In this document: piece after piece, positions 19,173 through 27,403 of the stretch
Position numbering within the stretch: position 1 is the stretch's first letter
Layout: each line of letters opens with the position of its first letter
DNA from: Gynuella sunshinyii YC6258
GTDB taxonomy: Bacteria > Pseudomonadota > Gammaproteobacteria > Pseudomonadales > Natronospirillaceae
DNA: 64,000 bases
NCBI RefSeq assembly: GCF_000940805.1
Contig: NZ_CP007142.1
Location: forward strand, 1,278,593-1,342,592
Reading direction: 5' to 3'
Notes under the pieces: model-generated
The model's database searches: none
What the model was told of the DNA's origin: nothing
What the model saw: only the letters and a program-made list of their open reading frames with translations
Made by a program: the position numbers and the translations under genes

Positions 19173-19643
19173 CTAATATTGACGACGAACTGAAATAAAA
19201 TACGTGGTAAAAACACGGCCAAGGAGTTCAGTTTTCTGAACTTTATCAGCCATTTTTTTCAGTGCGGAATACTCTCGTCTGCTTTCCAGCAGGTGGAACA
19301 ATACTTCTTCATGACCCAGCTCGGCAGCCCAGATCATTAGGGATTTAAATATGTTAATGCCGTAGCCCCAGAAGTTTTTAGAGATGACAATAGCCAGTTC
19401 GAATCCTGAGTCATCAGGTTGAATGCCGCACCAGCCCGCCAGCGAACCATCAATGTAAACCGCTCTGATCCGACAACCTGGTAGAGCATCAACTTTGATC
19501 TTGTCTTCCACCCATTCTCTGATGCTGGATGAATCAAAATAGGCATGTTCGATCAAATGGGTTCGCAATGAATCCTCATTTACGATTACCAGGAAATCAT
19601 CCGGGTTAATGTCACTAAAACTCAAATATTTGATTTCGCTCAT
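19173..19643 (-). CDS. GNAT-family acetyltransferase
   Basis: About 156 residues from MSEIKYLSF. Segments IRAVYIDGSLAGWCGIQPDD, FELAIVISKNFWGYGINIFK and LGHEEVLFHLLESRREYSALKK follow the beta4-alpha3-beta5 order of GNAT enzymes, which move acetyl from acetyl-CoA to an amine. Met at 19643 is preferred over the upstream Met at 19667 because the domain begins there. A decayed copy of its 3' end lies at 14299-14360. Confidence 0.7.
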   Translation of the reverse strand: MSEIKYLSFSDINPDDFLVIVNEDSLRTHLIEHAYFDSSSIREWVEDKIKVDALPGCRIRAVYIDGSLAGWCGIQPDDSGFELAIVISKNFWGYGINIFKSLMIWAAELGHEEVLFHLLESRREYSALKKMADKVQKTELLGRVFTTYFISVRRQY

Positions 19644-20088
19644 TTTGCGACCCTTTACAATGGCCATAACAATAAAATTGAAATACTGACTGTAAAAATA
19701 TCTATGTCAGCTTGTAGACAGAAGAAAGTGAAAAAAGTTCCTCAATACATCAAATATCTGATGTATTTTGCTTGTCATGAGTTAAAAAATGACGAATGTG
19801 CTTGAACTCAATCTATCTATAAAATCCATGCAGTTGTCGGAAAATCCGGGTGCTTTGAGACGCATTTATTTAAATCACCTGGTCAATGTGCGGTTGTCGA
19901 TTGCTTGAGATTTTCCTTAAAGCATTTCGAATCTTTAATTCACTGATCGTATTTTTGCATCAACAGAGTTCTCTATTGAAAACGGCTCTCGCTCAAACTT
20001 TTCCTTGAAAAATCAGACTGTTGTGCATCTTTTTATATTGTTTTTCTGCTTTATTAAACAGACTATAGATTATTCTCAATATCAAAAA
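19644..20088. other. non-coding stretch at the distal end of the integron
   Basis: 445 AT-rich bases between the GNAT gene and the last attC. No supportable ORF or recognisable element was seen. Confidence 0.5.
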
Positions 20089-20142
20089 TAACGCCTGTAG
20101 CACGCACAATCATGATTGAGAGTCAGTGCTGGTAGTTGTTAT
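20089..20142 (-). other. attC site, distal end of the array
   Basis: TAACGCC core at 20089 and TTGTTAT at 20136, overlapping the stop region of the last cassette gene. Taken as the distal limit of the cassette array. Confidence 0.6.
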
Positions 20143-20378
20143 GGTTTGCTTGCCAAACAACAAATTTCTTCGATGATAGTGGATAGTTTTTTATTGCTCA
20201 GAGACTTAACAGTGTAAAGCTCTATGCCGTCGAAATTTTTAAGCGAATTATTATAAAAGTCTATAATTTTACTTTTGGTCCATTTTTTATCAATTGTAAA
20301 AGACGTTATCACGTTATGTTCAGGGTAGAACGACCATCCTTCAGCCGTTGCATCTATCACCTGATAGGTAAGCGTCAA
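20139..20378 (-). CDS. last cassette protein, 5' end probably lost
   Basis: 79 residues ending at the attC core. It has protein-like segments (WSFYPEHNVITSFTIDKKW, STIIEEICCLASKP). It starts only at a TTG, and the upstream sequence is IS-like debris, so the original 5' end was probably removed. Family unknown. Confidence 0.45.
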   Translation of the reverse strand: MTLTYQVIDATAEGWSFYPEHNVITSFTIDKKWTKSKIIDFYNNSLKNFDGIELYTVKSLSNKKLSTIIEEICCLASKP

Positions 20379-20384
20379 ACCAAC

Positions 20385-20690
20385 CCCATCCTATCCGACG
20401 GTCCCAGAAGCAAATAACCTAAGGCTACTCTGAAAAATACCCAAAATCTGCGATAATCCAGCCAAGAATGATCCAGATGGAGAGTACTTCTTTGATTTTA
20501 CACGTTGATAACCTCTTGGCACCCACCGGTCACACTCCTCGCTGACAAAGGGCGGGAGATTCTGGAAATACTTGATCAGTGATTCCGGGGGATTTGATCA
20601 TCGATTCTGGAAATCCAGAAAAAGTGATCAAATAAAACCAGAATGGGTGATCACGTTGGGGCAGAATATGCAAGCGCAGTGGACGTCCGG
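20385..20690. mobile_element. IS remnant with GATCA-type repeats
   Basis: Holds a series of short motifs (TTGATCAGTGATTCCGG, TTGATCATCGATTCTGG, AGTGATCAAATAAAACCAG, GGGTGATCACG) of the kind that form the multiple terminal repeats of IS21-like elements. The left part may be the start of another transposase. It has replaced the left part of the next cassette's attC. Family assignment is tentative. Confidence 0.4.
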
Positions 20691-20706
20691 TAGATTGCTT
20701 TGTTAG
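20691..20706 (-). other. truncated attC site
   Basis: Only the right core (TTGTTAG at 20700-20706) remains beside the lipoprotein cassette; the left half is replaced by IS debris. Confidence 0.45.
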
Positions 20707-20708
20707 AG

Positions 20709-21119
20709 CTACCAACCGAGGCTGAGATTGCACTCATTTTTTGATGTAAGTTCGTACTTGACGTCGGACACATTTTCTAGAACCCCCAAATCTGAACCAC
20801 TACAACCCTGATAAGACACACCGTTGTATACGACACTAAAACCGTATGCAAACATTTCGTCTCCTAGAAGCGTTACGTACCATCGAAACTCTCTTCTAGC
20901 TTTCAATTTAAAACGACCATTGTTGTCGGTTAAAACTGACCTGTGTTTGGTGCATTTATTTCCATTATGCGAAATGCATTGAGTAACTTCTGCGCCATTT
21001 GCCGGAAAACCATTAAAAAGAATTTGACCGCTTATTTCCGGCTCAATCTTAGCGGCATGAGGGATAGGTGCGCACCCGATCAAGAATGAGATAAAAACTA
21101 AAATTGTTGCTTTATTCAT
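20709..21119 (-). CDS. cassette lipoprotein
   Basis: A 136-residue product with a lipoprotein signal (MNKATILVFISFLIGC, lipobox LIGC). The mature part resembles a carboxypeptidase-regulatory-like beta-sandwich (ISGQILFNGFPANGAEVTQC, LTDNNGRFKLKARREF). It carries several cysteines. It lies between two attC sites and is a single-gene cassette. Probably outer-membrane or periplasmic; no specific function is assignable. Confidence 0.65.
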   Translation of the reverse strand: MNKATILVFISFLIGCAPIPHAAKIEPEISGQILFNGFPANGAEVTQCISHNGNKCTKHRSVLTDNNGRFKLKARREFRWYVTLLGDEMFAYGFSVVYNGVSYQGCSGSDLGVLENVSDVKYELTSKNECNLSLGW

Positions 21120-21129
21120 GACTGAACTC

Positions 21130-21213
21130 TAACGCTTGCATTTGGGGCCGCAGTGAAGCGCAGCGGAACGGAGGTCCCAGCCCCACAGGGGCGAATAACA
21201 TGCACTTGTTATA
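21130..21213 (-). other. attC site
   Basis: TAACGCT at 21130 and TTGTTAT at 21207; the interior is an imperfect palindrome rich in GCAGCGGAACGGAGGTCCCAGC-like steps. Confidence 0.75.
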
Positions 21214-21216
21214 CGC

Positions 21217-21762
21217 CTATGATTTTGGCCGCTCAAACTTCATTACCATAAATGACATTTCTGGCTTACATGCTGGTTGACATGTATAGCCCCATATCGT
21301 TTGTGGTCCTAGCTGGAAAAGATAAACTTTTTGGACCACACCCTTTTGATTGGTAGCAACTATCTCGGTTGTTTCCGGTGCATCTTTTGGCATTTGATCA
21401 AAACCTTGACCAAACCCCTTATACACTTCAATAGCCTCATTTTTACTAAGATTCTTTGCGGTTATAGAAGTAAAGTAATATTCGTTTTTAACCTTTTCGG
21501 GTTGGCTACGAACCATTTGCGCCGGAATTATTACTGGCGCAAAACCACCAGGATAGTTCCAAAGTACACCCTCAGCTCCAGTTATAATTTGACCATAGAC
21601 TGTACATTTAACGCTTGCGAGAGCGCTAACTATACCCGGCACTTCTGTAACCATTCCCTCAGGCCCACCCTGGCAGGAAATTTCAAATTCCTGTTCCTTT
21701 TCTTCTGCCATTGCGATCAATGGCAATGCCAGAATACAACCAATTATTACTTTCTTAAGCAT
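21217..21762 (-). CDS. cassette secreted protein
   Basis: About 181 residues from ATG 21762, chosen because AAAGGAAG lies just upstream and the signal peptide (MLKKVIIGCILALPLIAMAEE) begins there. The mature protein is beta-rich with four cysteines (ISCQGGPEG, SVKCTVYGQ, YTCQPACKPE). Exported to the periplasm or beyond; family not recognised. Confidence 0.65.
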   Translation of the reverse strand: MLKKVIIGCILALPLIAMAEEKEQEFEISCQGGPEGMVTEVPGIVSALASVKCTVYGQIITGAEGVLWNYPGGFAPVIIPAQMVRSQPEKVKNEYYFTSITAKNLSKNEAIEVYKGFGQGFDQMPKDAPETTEIVATNQKGVVQKVYLFQLGPQTIWGYTCQPACKPEMSFMVMKFERPKS

Positions 21763-21775
21763 GATGCTTCCTTTG

Positions 21776-21815
21776 CGTGTAACTGGGTCCACGTGCAGAA
21801 AATTGTTAGATTAAT
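21776..21815 (-). other. degenerate attC-like site
   Basis: GTAACTGGG and TTGTTAGAT lie about 35 bases apart between two cassette genes. Much shorter than the other sites; possibly a deleted attC. Confidence 0.35.
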
Positions 21816-21824
21816 AACACATTT

Positions 21825-22508
21825 CTACAACCGATAATGAGTATTTAGCTTCTCATTATCTCGTATTTTATAGGCCCTCAAAAAGATATCACCTATTATA
21901 TTCGATACTTCCTCAGGGCTTTTATGGACAGAATATGAAAGAATCCTAACTCTATCTTTTTGTGACAAATAATCAGTTTTAGGGGCCAAACCCAACTGTT
22001 TAAAAATCTCCCTGATCTCGTGTTCCTCTTCGGGCTCTTCCTTGCAACTAACAAACATAGCAATCACAACACTCCCATCTTCATAATTAATTGAGACACC
22101 TTTATCTCTATAGTTGGTTGTGACTGTAATGGAATCGTCTGGATTTCTTTCTTTATACAATCTCTTAATTTGAGCCGAAATTATTTTTCGGTTTTTATCT
22201 GTTAGTTTAATTTCTCGGTTCGTTGAATTTCCCTTAATAGGATGGAGATGAGCAAGTCCTTTTAGTTTGATTCGAAGATCTTCGATGTCTAGGATGCTAT
22301 AAAGTTGATTCTCATATATTGCGTAAAGATCTGAATTCGCATCCCCACCAGCAAAAGCATCAGCATCTTGGAACAACCAATATTCTCTATCGCCTTCCAC
22401 AAAATCTATGAAAATAATCGTATCTATTGTTGGTATAAGCAAATCTGTATCGACATACCCAACCATAAAGTAGCAATTACCTTTAACTAAACTTTGTGGA
22501 TCTGCCAC
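21825..22508 (-). CDS. cassette protein of unknown function
   Basis: About 227 residues from GTG 22508, chosen for a GGAGAG site six bases upstream (a TTG at 22520 is also in frame). The N-terminal half reads CYFMVGYVDTDLLIPTIDTI and REYWLFQDADAFAGGD; the C-terminal half is charged (KEEPEEEHEIREIFKQLGL). It may be a cytosolic stand-alone protein; no family recognised. The upstream boundary is lost in the RAYT insertion region. Confidence 0.55.
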   Translation of the reverse strand: MADPQSLVKGNCYFMVGYVDTDLLIPTIDTIIFIDFVEGDREYWLFQDADAFAGGDANSDLYAIYENQLYSILDIEDLRIKLKGLAHLHPIKGNSTNREIKLTDKNRKIISAQIKRLYKERNPDDSITVTTNYRDKGVSINYEDGSVVIAMFVSCKEEPEEEHEIREIFKQLGLAPKTDYLSQKDRVRILSYSVHKSPEEVSNIIGDIFLRAYKIRDNEKLNTHYRL

Positions 22509-23027
22509 AAATCTCTCCAATTAATCTAATAGTTTCTTCTACGACACCTGTCGCTTTTCCAGATGTCGTATATACAGTTTCCATCAAACTGATCTATTTA
22601 CCTGTTTAACTCAATAACCATCATAGTTTCAAGCCTTTCTGCAATCAATAAACACCTGGAAAAAACGACACCTGTCGTGATATTTGAAATACTACTACAC
22701 CATAACCCATTGAATTAAAATAATTTTCTAAAGACCTCGCTGGCAATCAAAAAGCATTTCCAAACCTGCTTTCCAGAAGGAAAAACGAAGCGAAGGAAAA
22801 AAGGACACCCATTTTAAAACACTTTAAAATTAAAAAACGAAGCAAGGCAACAATGATTCGCTACTACCTTGAGAAAAAAATCGAATGAATCAGGTTTACT
22901 ACAGAACCAAACTATATACATCTTGTTCCAAAGCAAACAAAAATATAGTTCTGGCTGACCTGGAGGCGTAGCAGGTTACTTGAGGAGCCAGGCTTTTAAG
23001 TAGGATGCTTGATGGCGTGATATGAAA
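22509..23027. other. non-coding region with RAYT-linked palindromes
   Basis: No ORF. CGACACCTGTCG occurs at 22542-22553 and again, extended to ACGACACCTGTCGT, at 22665-22678: perfect 5-7 bp arms around CC. Further hairpin-like sequence lies near 22950-23000. Its position behind a RAYT gene suggests REP-like targets, but that is inference. Confidence 0.45.
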
Positions 23028-23611
23028 TCAGGTTGCCAACAAATTCGGTGGAGTTCGGCTTAACTGAAAATAATCTCTGACTTTCTCAAACGACGACCTC
23101 TGCCCGGCAAAACACCTGAACTGTTTTTCAAATTGCTGTGTTAATTGTTGCCACTGTTTACCGGAAATATTCAGGCGGGTCAGAATGGGAGGAAGTGATT
23201 TTGCAATAAATCCACCTTTGTCTTCCCGAATCGCTCTGCCGGTCCAATCCACCAATTCCAGGCAATCGCTTAATTTGAAGGGCAAACCTTCGGGCATGTC
23301 TGCTCTGGGATTGCCAACAAAAGGGAGTAAATCACTGGGTTGTTTGGACGCCTTGACGCACGCAATACGCATTTGAACGGAGGTATGGTCAGACGTTTCC
23401 GGTGTATCAGCCATGCTGGCTTGAATGGGATTCAGATCCACATACGCCATACAGGCGGCCAAGGCTTGTTCGTCGAGTAATGCTTGAGACTTAAACCTGT
23501 CCTCCCAGAAACGACCGGTACAGCGATCTTCGGTATTGGCACGCCGGGCGATACCTTCATTAAGCACCGCCATAAACCGACTGATGGAGGTCAGGGTTCC
23601 CGCCACTGGGC
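23028..23611 (-). pseudogene. RAYT-type transposase, 5'-truncated
   Basis: The remaining 192 residues match the C-terminal half of REP-associated tyrosine transposases: RFMAVLNEGIARRANTEDRC, TGRFWEDRFKSQALLDE, ACMAYVDLNPIQASMADTPE. The N-terminal part with the HUH motif and catalytic Tyr is missing, cut by the IS630 fragment at about 23612. Intact relatives are about 300 residues. It sits inside the integron array. Confidence 0.8.
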
Positions 23612-23647
23612 CACTAAGACTTCAAACGCTTGCTGTTCTGCCGGTGA

Positions 23648-24163
23648 GAAGGCGATGAGACGGGTATGCGTAATGACAGCCAGCACGAACGAGGCTATGC
23701 CCCAAAAGGAAAGACACCGGTTGTTCGGCTTAATGCCAACCGTACTTCCACCAATATGATTTCGGCGGTGACCAATCAGGGAAAAGTTCGATTTAAGATA
23801 TTCGATGGGTCAATGAATACCGACATTCTGATTGATTTTTGTGAGCGTATCATCAAAAGCGCGGGCAGAAAAGTCTATCTGATATTGGATAATCTTCGTG
23901 TTCACCACGCAAAACTATTTAAAGCTTGGCAGGAAAAACATCGGGCAGACATAGCGGTATTTTATTTACCATCCTACTCACCGGAACTGAATCCGGATGA
24001 ATATTTGAATTGTGATTTGAAAGCAGGTGTTCACAGTGGCAAGCCAGCGAGAAACAAAGAAAAATTAAAGAAAAAAGTTCGAAGTCATATGCAGATGTTA
24101 CAAAAGAAACCTGGTCGAGTGCGGAAATATTTTATCCATAAAAAAATTTCTTACGCTGCATAA
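23648..24163 (+). pseudogene. IS630-family transposase, C-terminal fragment
   Basis: Open over 172 codons with the IS630 DDE order: GDETG (first Asp), LILDNLRVHHAKLFKAW (second Asp) and FYLPSYSPELNPDEYLN (Glu). The first half of the transposase is missing, an in-frame stop lies at 23645, and the fragment joins directly to the RAYT remnant. Its 3' end lies against a truncated cassette gene. Not functional. Confidence 0.8.
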
Positions 24164-24184
24164 CAGGTATGTTTAATCGCCGGG

Positions 24185-24442
24185 TTAATAGTATACACCC
24201 ACCTTTAGGGTACCTGATTTATCTTCAAACTCGACCACCCTCCCTGCGCTTAAAGTGCCATTAAACACTTCAGAAATACTCGCGGAAACAACTCCATTTT
24301 TGTCTCGACTTGCAATATTTGCAGTAAAAACCAATTCTGATTTCTTGGCCGCTTCTAAAAACACTTGATCGCTGACAACAGCACAAGCATTAACCACTTG
24401 GGCGACAAAAGACATTAAAATAATAAATACTATTTTTAGCAT
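24185..24442 (-). CDS. cassette secreted protein, 3' end probably lost
   Basis: About 85 residues: signal peptide MLKIVFIILMSFVAQVVNA, then CAVVSDQVFLEAAKKSELVF, then SASISEVFNGTLSAGRVVEF. The frame stops beside the IS630 fragment and no attC remains on that side, so the C-terminus has probably been exchanged. ATG 24442 is chosen over an upstream TTG because it gives a clean signal peptide. Confidence 0.5.
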   Translation of the reverse strand: MLKIVFIILMSFVAQVVNACAVVSDQVFLEAAKKSELVFTANIASRDKNGVVSASISEVFNGTLSAGRVVEFEDKSGTLKVGVYY

Positions 24443-24467
24443 ATTGGAATAACCGTTCAATTAGTGG

Positions 24468-24518
24468 CTAACGCTTAAAACTGCGGACACGAAGTGGTCC
24501 ACAGCTTTGTATTGTTAG
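24468..24518 (-). other. attC site of repeated cassette, copy A
   Basis: TAACGCT at 24468 and TTGTTAG at 24512 around the palindrome GCGGACACGAAGTGGTCCACAG; shared with copies B-E. Confidence 0.85.
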
Positions 24519-24670
24519 AATTGTGCATGACCGGGAAACCACTGAACTTTGAATAACAATTGCCACCGGACAAACTCAATTCTTTGGTAACTTGGCACCC
24601 AGTTTAACGATTGGATACCACCTGATTTTAACTTTGCACCGTAGCGGATTTGGCTGTGCCACGGAACCAT
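24515..24670 (-). CDS. 51-residue cassette protein, copy A
   Basis: Begins MVPWHSQIRYGAKLKSGG and ends FPGHAQF; the stop TAA is the attC core itself and a stop lies just before the ATG. Five copies occur in this array. Between copies, many changes are silent in this frame, while the alternative GTG-started frame is altered and, in copy A, stopped by a TGA. The protein is basic and Trp-rich with no membrane helix. No family recognised; function unknown. Confidence 0.6.
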   Translation of the reverse strand: MVPWHSQIRYGAKLKSGGIQSLNWVPSYQRIEFVRWQLLFKVQWFPGHAQF

Positions 24671-24693
24671 AATTTACTTGAATGAAGAACCAA

Positions 24694-24776
24694 TTCTAAC
24701 GCCGCGTTAAAGGGCCGAAAAAGCGTAGCTTTTGAGGTCCCAGTGAGCAAAGCGAACGATTTTCAACGATTTTTTA
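24694..24776 (-). other. attC-like site, degenerate right core
   Basis: TAACGCC is clear on the left. The right core is replaced by a T-rich stretch near the HAD cassette stop. Inner arms AAAAGCGTAGCTTTT are palindromic. Confidence 0.45.
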
Positions 24777-25124
24777 TGTTTTTGACTGTTGTTCAACAAT
24801 CTTCTCTTTATATGTTTCAATGGTATTTCCATCACATTGATTAGGGTGAACCTGGAGTAAATTTCGCCATTGATTAAACTGCAAATCATCTATAGCTATC
24901 TCTGGCTTTGGAAGAAAACCAGTAAAGCAGCTTTCGATACCAAACTCCAATGCGCTGTTTCTAGCGTACTCAGCACCACCAGAACTCCAGCAATACATGA
25001 TTGCTCCTTGCGAACTTAGTTCCTTAATGTGTTCGATCACGTTCGGCATAGGAATACGTTTAGTCCCATAGTTCCTTACGAAGGTTTCATCGACATCAAC
25101 ATATATGCAGAGTGTTTTTTTCAT
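24774..25124 (-). CDS. cassette HAD-type hydrolase
   Basis: 116 residues with the HAD motifs in order: DVDET (residues 9-13), CWSSGG (second motif Ser), LPKPEI (Lys) and AIDD (acidic motif IV). This suggests a small cytosolic phosphatase acting on a phosphorylated metabolite or nucleotide. Single-gene cassette between two attC sites. The substrate is not predictable. Confidence 0.7.
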   Translation of the reverse strand: MKKTLCIYVDVDETFVRNYGTKRIPMPNVIEHIKELSSQGAIMYCWSSGGAEYARNSALEFGIESCFTGFLPKPEIAIDDLQFNQWRNLLQVHPNQCDGNTIETYKEKIVEQQSKT

Positions 25125-25143
25125 AGTTCACTACTTCGAAACA

Positions 25144-25186
25144 TAACGCCGCGTTCACCGGTTTGTCCGGTGCAACGCTTTGTTAG
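25144..25186 (-). other. attC site, short
   Basis: TAACGCC at 25144 and TTGTTAG at 25180 around ACCGGTTTGTCCGGT; only about 43 bp core to core. Confidence 0.75.
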
Positions 25187-26052
25187 CATGACCTTCCATT
25201 TAATGCTTGATTAATCATATAAGTTACCCAATCACCTGGTTTTCTACCATCATCAAAGGTAGTGTATCCGTTCGATTTGTAGCGAAAATCCGTTTTCCAG
25301 CCCGATTTTCTCCTTTTTGTCTCCAAATAGCGTATTGCATATTGGCTTCTTGGATCATCTAAAAGACTGGCATTACCAGCAAACCGAATCAGTTCAACAA
25401 TATTCAGGTGATAAGACTCAGGAAACGAAATATCCATAATATGTCGAGTAATAGGCGTACCGTCGCTAAGCCTTCTTACGAGTTCATGTTCAAGTAAGTA
25501 TTCTTTACCTTGCTCCAATTTTTCCTTAACACCTGCATCTCCAGTGGCCTCCCAATAAGAAAACAATGCAAATACGGACTTGGCAGTTCCAATGTAACAA
25601 GGTGCACGTTTAAAACAACCGCCAAATCTATCAAAATTAAATTTCGGTATAGATACTGATAATCCTCGCTCCATTGGTTGATATGTAGTAATCCACTCAA
25701 CACCATTCAAAACGTTCTCTGCTCTGGATTGGCCTAGTCTGCACATCGCAGAGACCAGCATTGCGTTGTAACAGGGGAGGAAATACTTCTCATCGCCACT
25801 TAACGAGAAGCCAAAAGGAGTTGCAAGTTTCTCGAAGACCCGATCAATCAGCCTGCAGGTATATTCAAGGTGCCGGGCAAAAGGTATCTCACTCAACGCA
25901 ATGAGTCTCCATACATAGAAAAGCGGGTCATCGCTCCAATCTCGTGTGAGTTTTTTTACAAGCTCTGACTGCGCAAGCAGCTGTAATGCCTCACTTCGCG
26001 AAATCGACAGACCATTATCTATGCTAATTTTTAGCTCTAGGGCTTTATCCAT
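25183..26052 (-). CDS. cassette protein, possible alpha-alpha toroid
   Basis: 289 residues, large for a cassette. Helical segments with QSRAENVLNGVEWITTYQP, GGCFKRAPCYIGTAKSVFAL and YAIRYLETKRRKSGWKTDF recall the repeating helices of prenyltransferase/squalene-cyclase toroids. No DXDD or similar active-site motif was seen, so catalysis is doubtful. The gene starts at an ATG shortly after the previous attC. Function unknown. Confidence 0.5.
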   Translation of the reverse strand: MDKALELKISIDNGLSISRSEALQLLAQSELVKKLTRDWSDDPLFYVWRLIALSEIPFARHLEYTCRLIDRVFEKLATPFGFSLSGDEKYFLPCYNAMLVSAMCRLGQSRAENVLNGVEWITTYQPMERGLSVSIPKFNFDRFGGCFKRAPCYIGTAKSVFALFSYWEATGDAGVKEKLEQGKEYLLEHELVRRLSDGTPITRHIMDISFPESYHLNIVELIRFAGNASLLDDPRSQYAIRYLETKRRKSGWKTDFRYKSNGYTTFDDGRKPGDWVTYMINQALNGRSC

Positions 26053-26065
26053 TGAATTGTTCTGC

Positions 26066-26174
26066 TAACTCCCACAACAGGGGCCAATCGGAGTGGAACT
26101 AACTTGTGGTAATGTGAGCGAAGAGAACCACAAGTTAGTGGAGCGCAGTTTGGTCCCTTGCTTGTGATTGTTAT
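26066..26174 (-). other. attC site, long form
   Basis: TAACTCC at 26066 and TTGTTAT at 26168 with inner arms CTAACTTGTGGT / ACCACAAGTTAG. Confidence 0.75.
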
Positions 26175-26629
26175 AGCTTTGCCTCTGCGAGCACAAGTTC
26201 AACCCGTCGTTTCTCCACATCAACATATTTGACCCTAACATTATCTATATCGCCAACCATGTATTGCTTATTCATGTTATCGATATGAAGTAATGCCCTA
26301 CAGTACGAAGTTATATCAAAAAATGCACCGTATTCAGTCACAACACCCACCTTTGATCGATAGACTTGACCTACCTTGGGTGGGTCTAACCAAGGATTGC
26401 CTCCGGGTTGTGCTTCTCGCAGCGAAACAGAAAACCTATCGCCGATGATTTTCGTGACCTTGACCTTGATGAAATCACCAACAGCAACGAAATCATTTGG
26501 ATTCACAGGACCAGGGCTCCAGGTTAAATCTACTATCTACAGCGTTGCGTCTCACCCCAGGTAATCAATCTCTATATAACCCGGGTGGACTTCCTTTATC
26601 TGTACTTCGATTATATCGCCTTGCTTCAT
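26171..26629 (-). pseudogene. cassette S1-domain protein with two in-frame stops
   Basis: From ATG 26629 the frame reads MKQGDIIEVQIKEVHPGYIE, meets TGA then TAG, continues as VDLTWSPGPVNPNDFVAVGD, and runs to 26171. The second part is an S1/OB-fold RNA-binding domain (VGQVYRSKVGVVTEYGAFFD). Everything is in one frame, so two nonsense changes have split a single gene. Reinitiation at GTG 26506 could still give a 111-residue S1 protein. Confidence 0.65.
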
Positions 26630-26641
26630 GCTGATTCGCTA

Positions 26642-26681
26642 TAACGCCTGGTTAAATTGGTCAATTTGAACCATTTGTTAA
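26642..26681 (-). other. attC site, short
   Basis: TAACGCC at 26642 and TTGTTAA at 26675 around GGTTAAATTGGTCAATTTGAACC. Confidence 0.7.
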
Positions 26682-27025
26682 TTGTTTGCCTCACGATCCA
26701 AGATTTCAGAGACTTTACTGTCAAGTTCATCAACTAACTCTGAATCCATAAATTTGTACTTATCAGGAATGTCCAACACAAACAGAGGTTTGTGATCCAT
26801 CATACGAGTGAACTCAGCCAAAAGCCTATTTTTATGCTTCTTTTCCATGACAAATATATAATCTGCCCAGCGGATATCCGCTGGGCCAACAGTTTTTCTA
26901 GCATCTGGGCTCGTGCCTGCTGAACGAGAATTGAAACCGGGACGTTTTCTCCAGATTTCCTCGCCAGTAGGACTTCGCCATTGGTTGCGACTACAGATAA
27001 ATAGTAGGTTCAAACTATTATTCAT
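26678..27025 (-). CDS. cassette low-molecular-weight phosphatase-like protein
   Basis: 115 residues beginning LNLLFICSRNQWRSPTGEEI, the C-x5-R-S signature of low-molecular-weight protein tyrosine phosphatases, followed by SRSAGTSPDA and DIRWADYIFVMEKKHKNRL. The usual late Asp-Pro loop appears only as VLDIPDKYKF, so activity is uncertain. It shares 8 bases with the upstream small basic gene and both lie in one cassette. Confidence 0.7.
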   Translation of the reverse strand: MNNSLNLLFICSRNQWRSPTGEEIWRKRPGFNSRSAGTSPDARKTVGPADIRWADYIFVMEKKHKNRLLAEFTRMMDHKPLFVLDIPDKYKFMDSELVDELDSKVSEILDREANN

Positions 27026-27233
27026 CAGAAGGTAATTCCTGATCTAAAAGTTGTCTCTTACTTTTTATGGGATAGTCGAATCCAAGCTGCTTAGCTCTAG
27101 CTAGCTTGTTTTTACGAAAGTACATTAGCTTCCATTTTTTTTCGGGCTTATAAAGCCTGTCTGAACCCATGCCTTTTCCTTTGTTTCCTCTATCTTTGAA
27201 CCTTCTCCAGGCTCTGTTTCTATTTTCACTCAT
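27018..27233 (-). CDS. small basic cassette protein
   Basis: 71 residues, rich in Lys and Arg (RAWRRFKDRGNKGKGMGSDR, KKWKLMYFRKNKLARAKQLG). It overlaps the phosphatase-like gene by 8 bases, suggesting coupled translation. It could bind nucleic acid or serve as a partner of the phosphatase-like protein; neither is shown. Family unknown. Confidence 0.55.
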   Translation of the reverse strand: MSENRNRAWRRFKDRGNKGKGMGSDRLYKPEKKWKLMYFRKNKLARAKQLGFDYPIKSKRQLLDQELPSDE

Positions 27234-27307
27234 TTGTCTTTCCTTTAGAAATTATCGGGTTCAGCAGCCGCGATAATACGGAAAGAACTCATTTAGATTG
27301 TGACAGT

Positions 27308-27397
27308 TAACGCCGCCAGTAGCGGTCGTAGTGGAGGTGCGAAACGCCGGAAAGGAGGTCCACCCCACGCAGTGAGCGCTGCGGGCTCGTCTTATTA
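27308..27397 (-). other. attC site, degenerate right core
   Basis: TAACGCC at 27308, GC-rich imperfect palindrome, right end TCTTATTATG instead of TTGTTAG. Confidence 0.55.
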
Positions 27398-27403
27398 TGT
27401 GTT

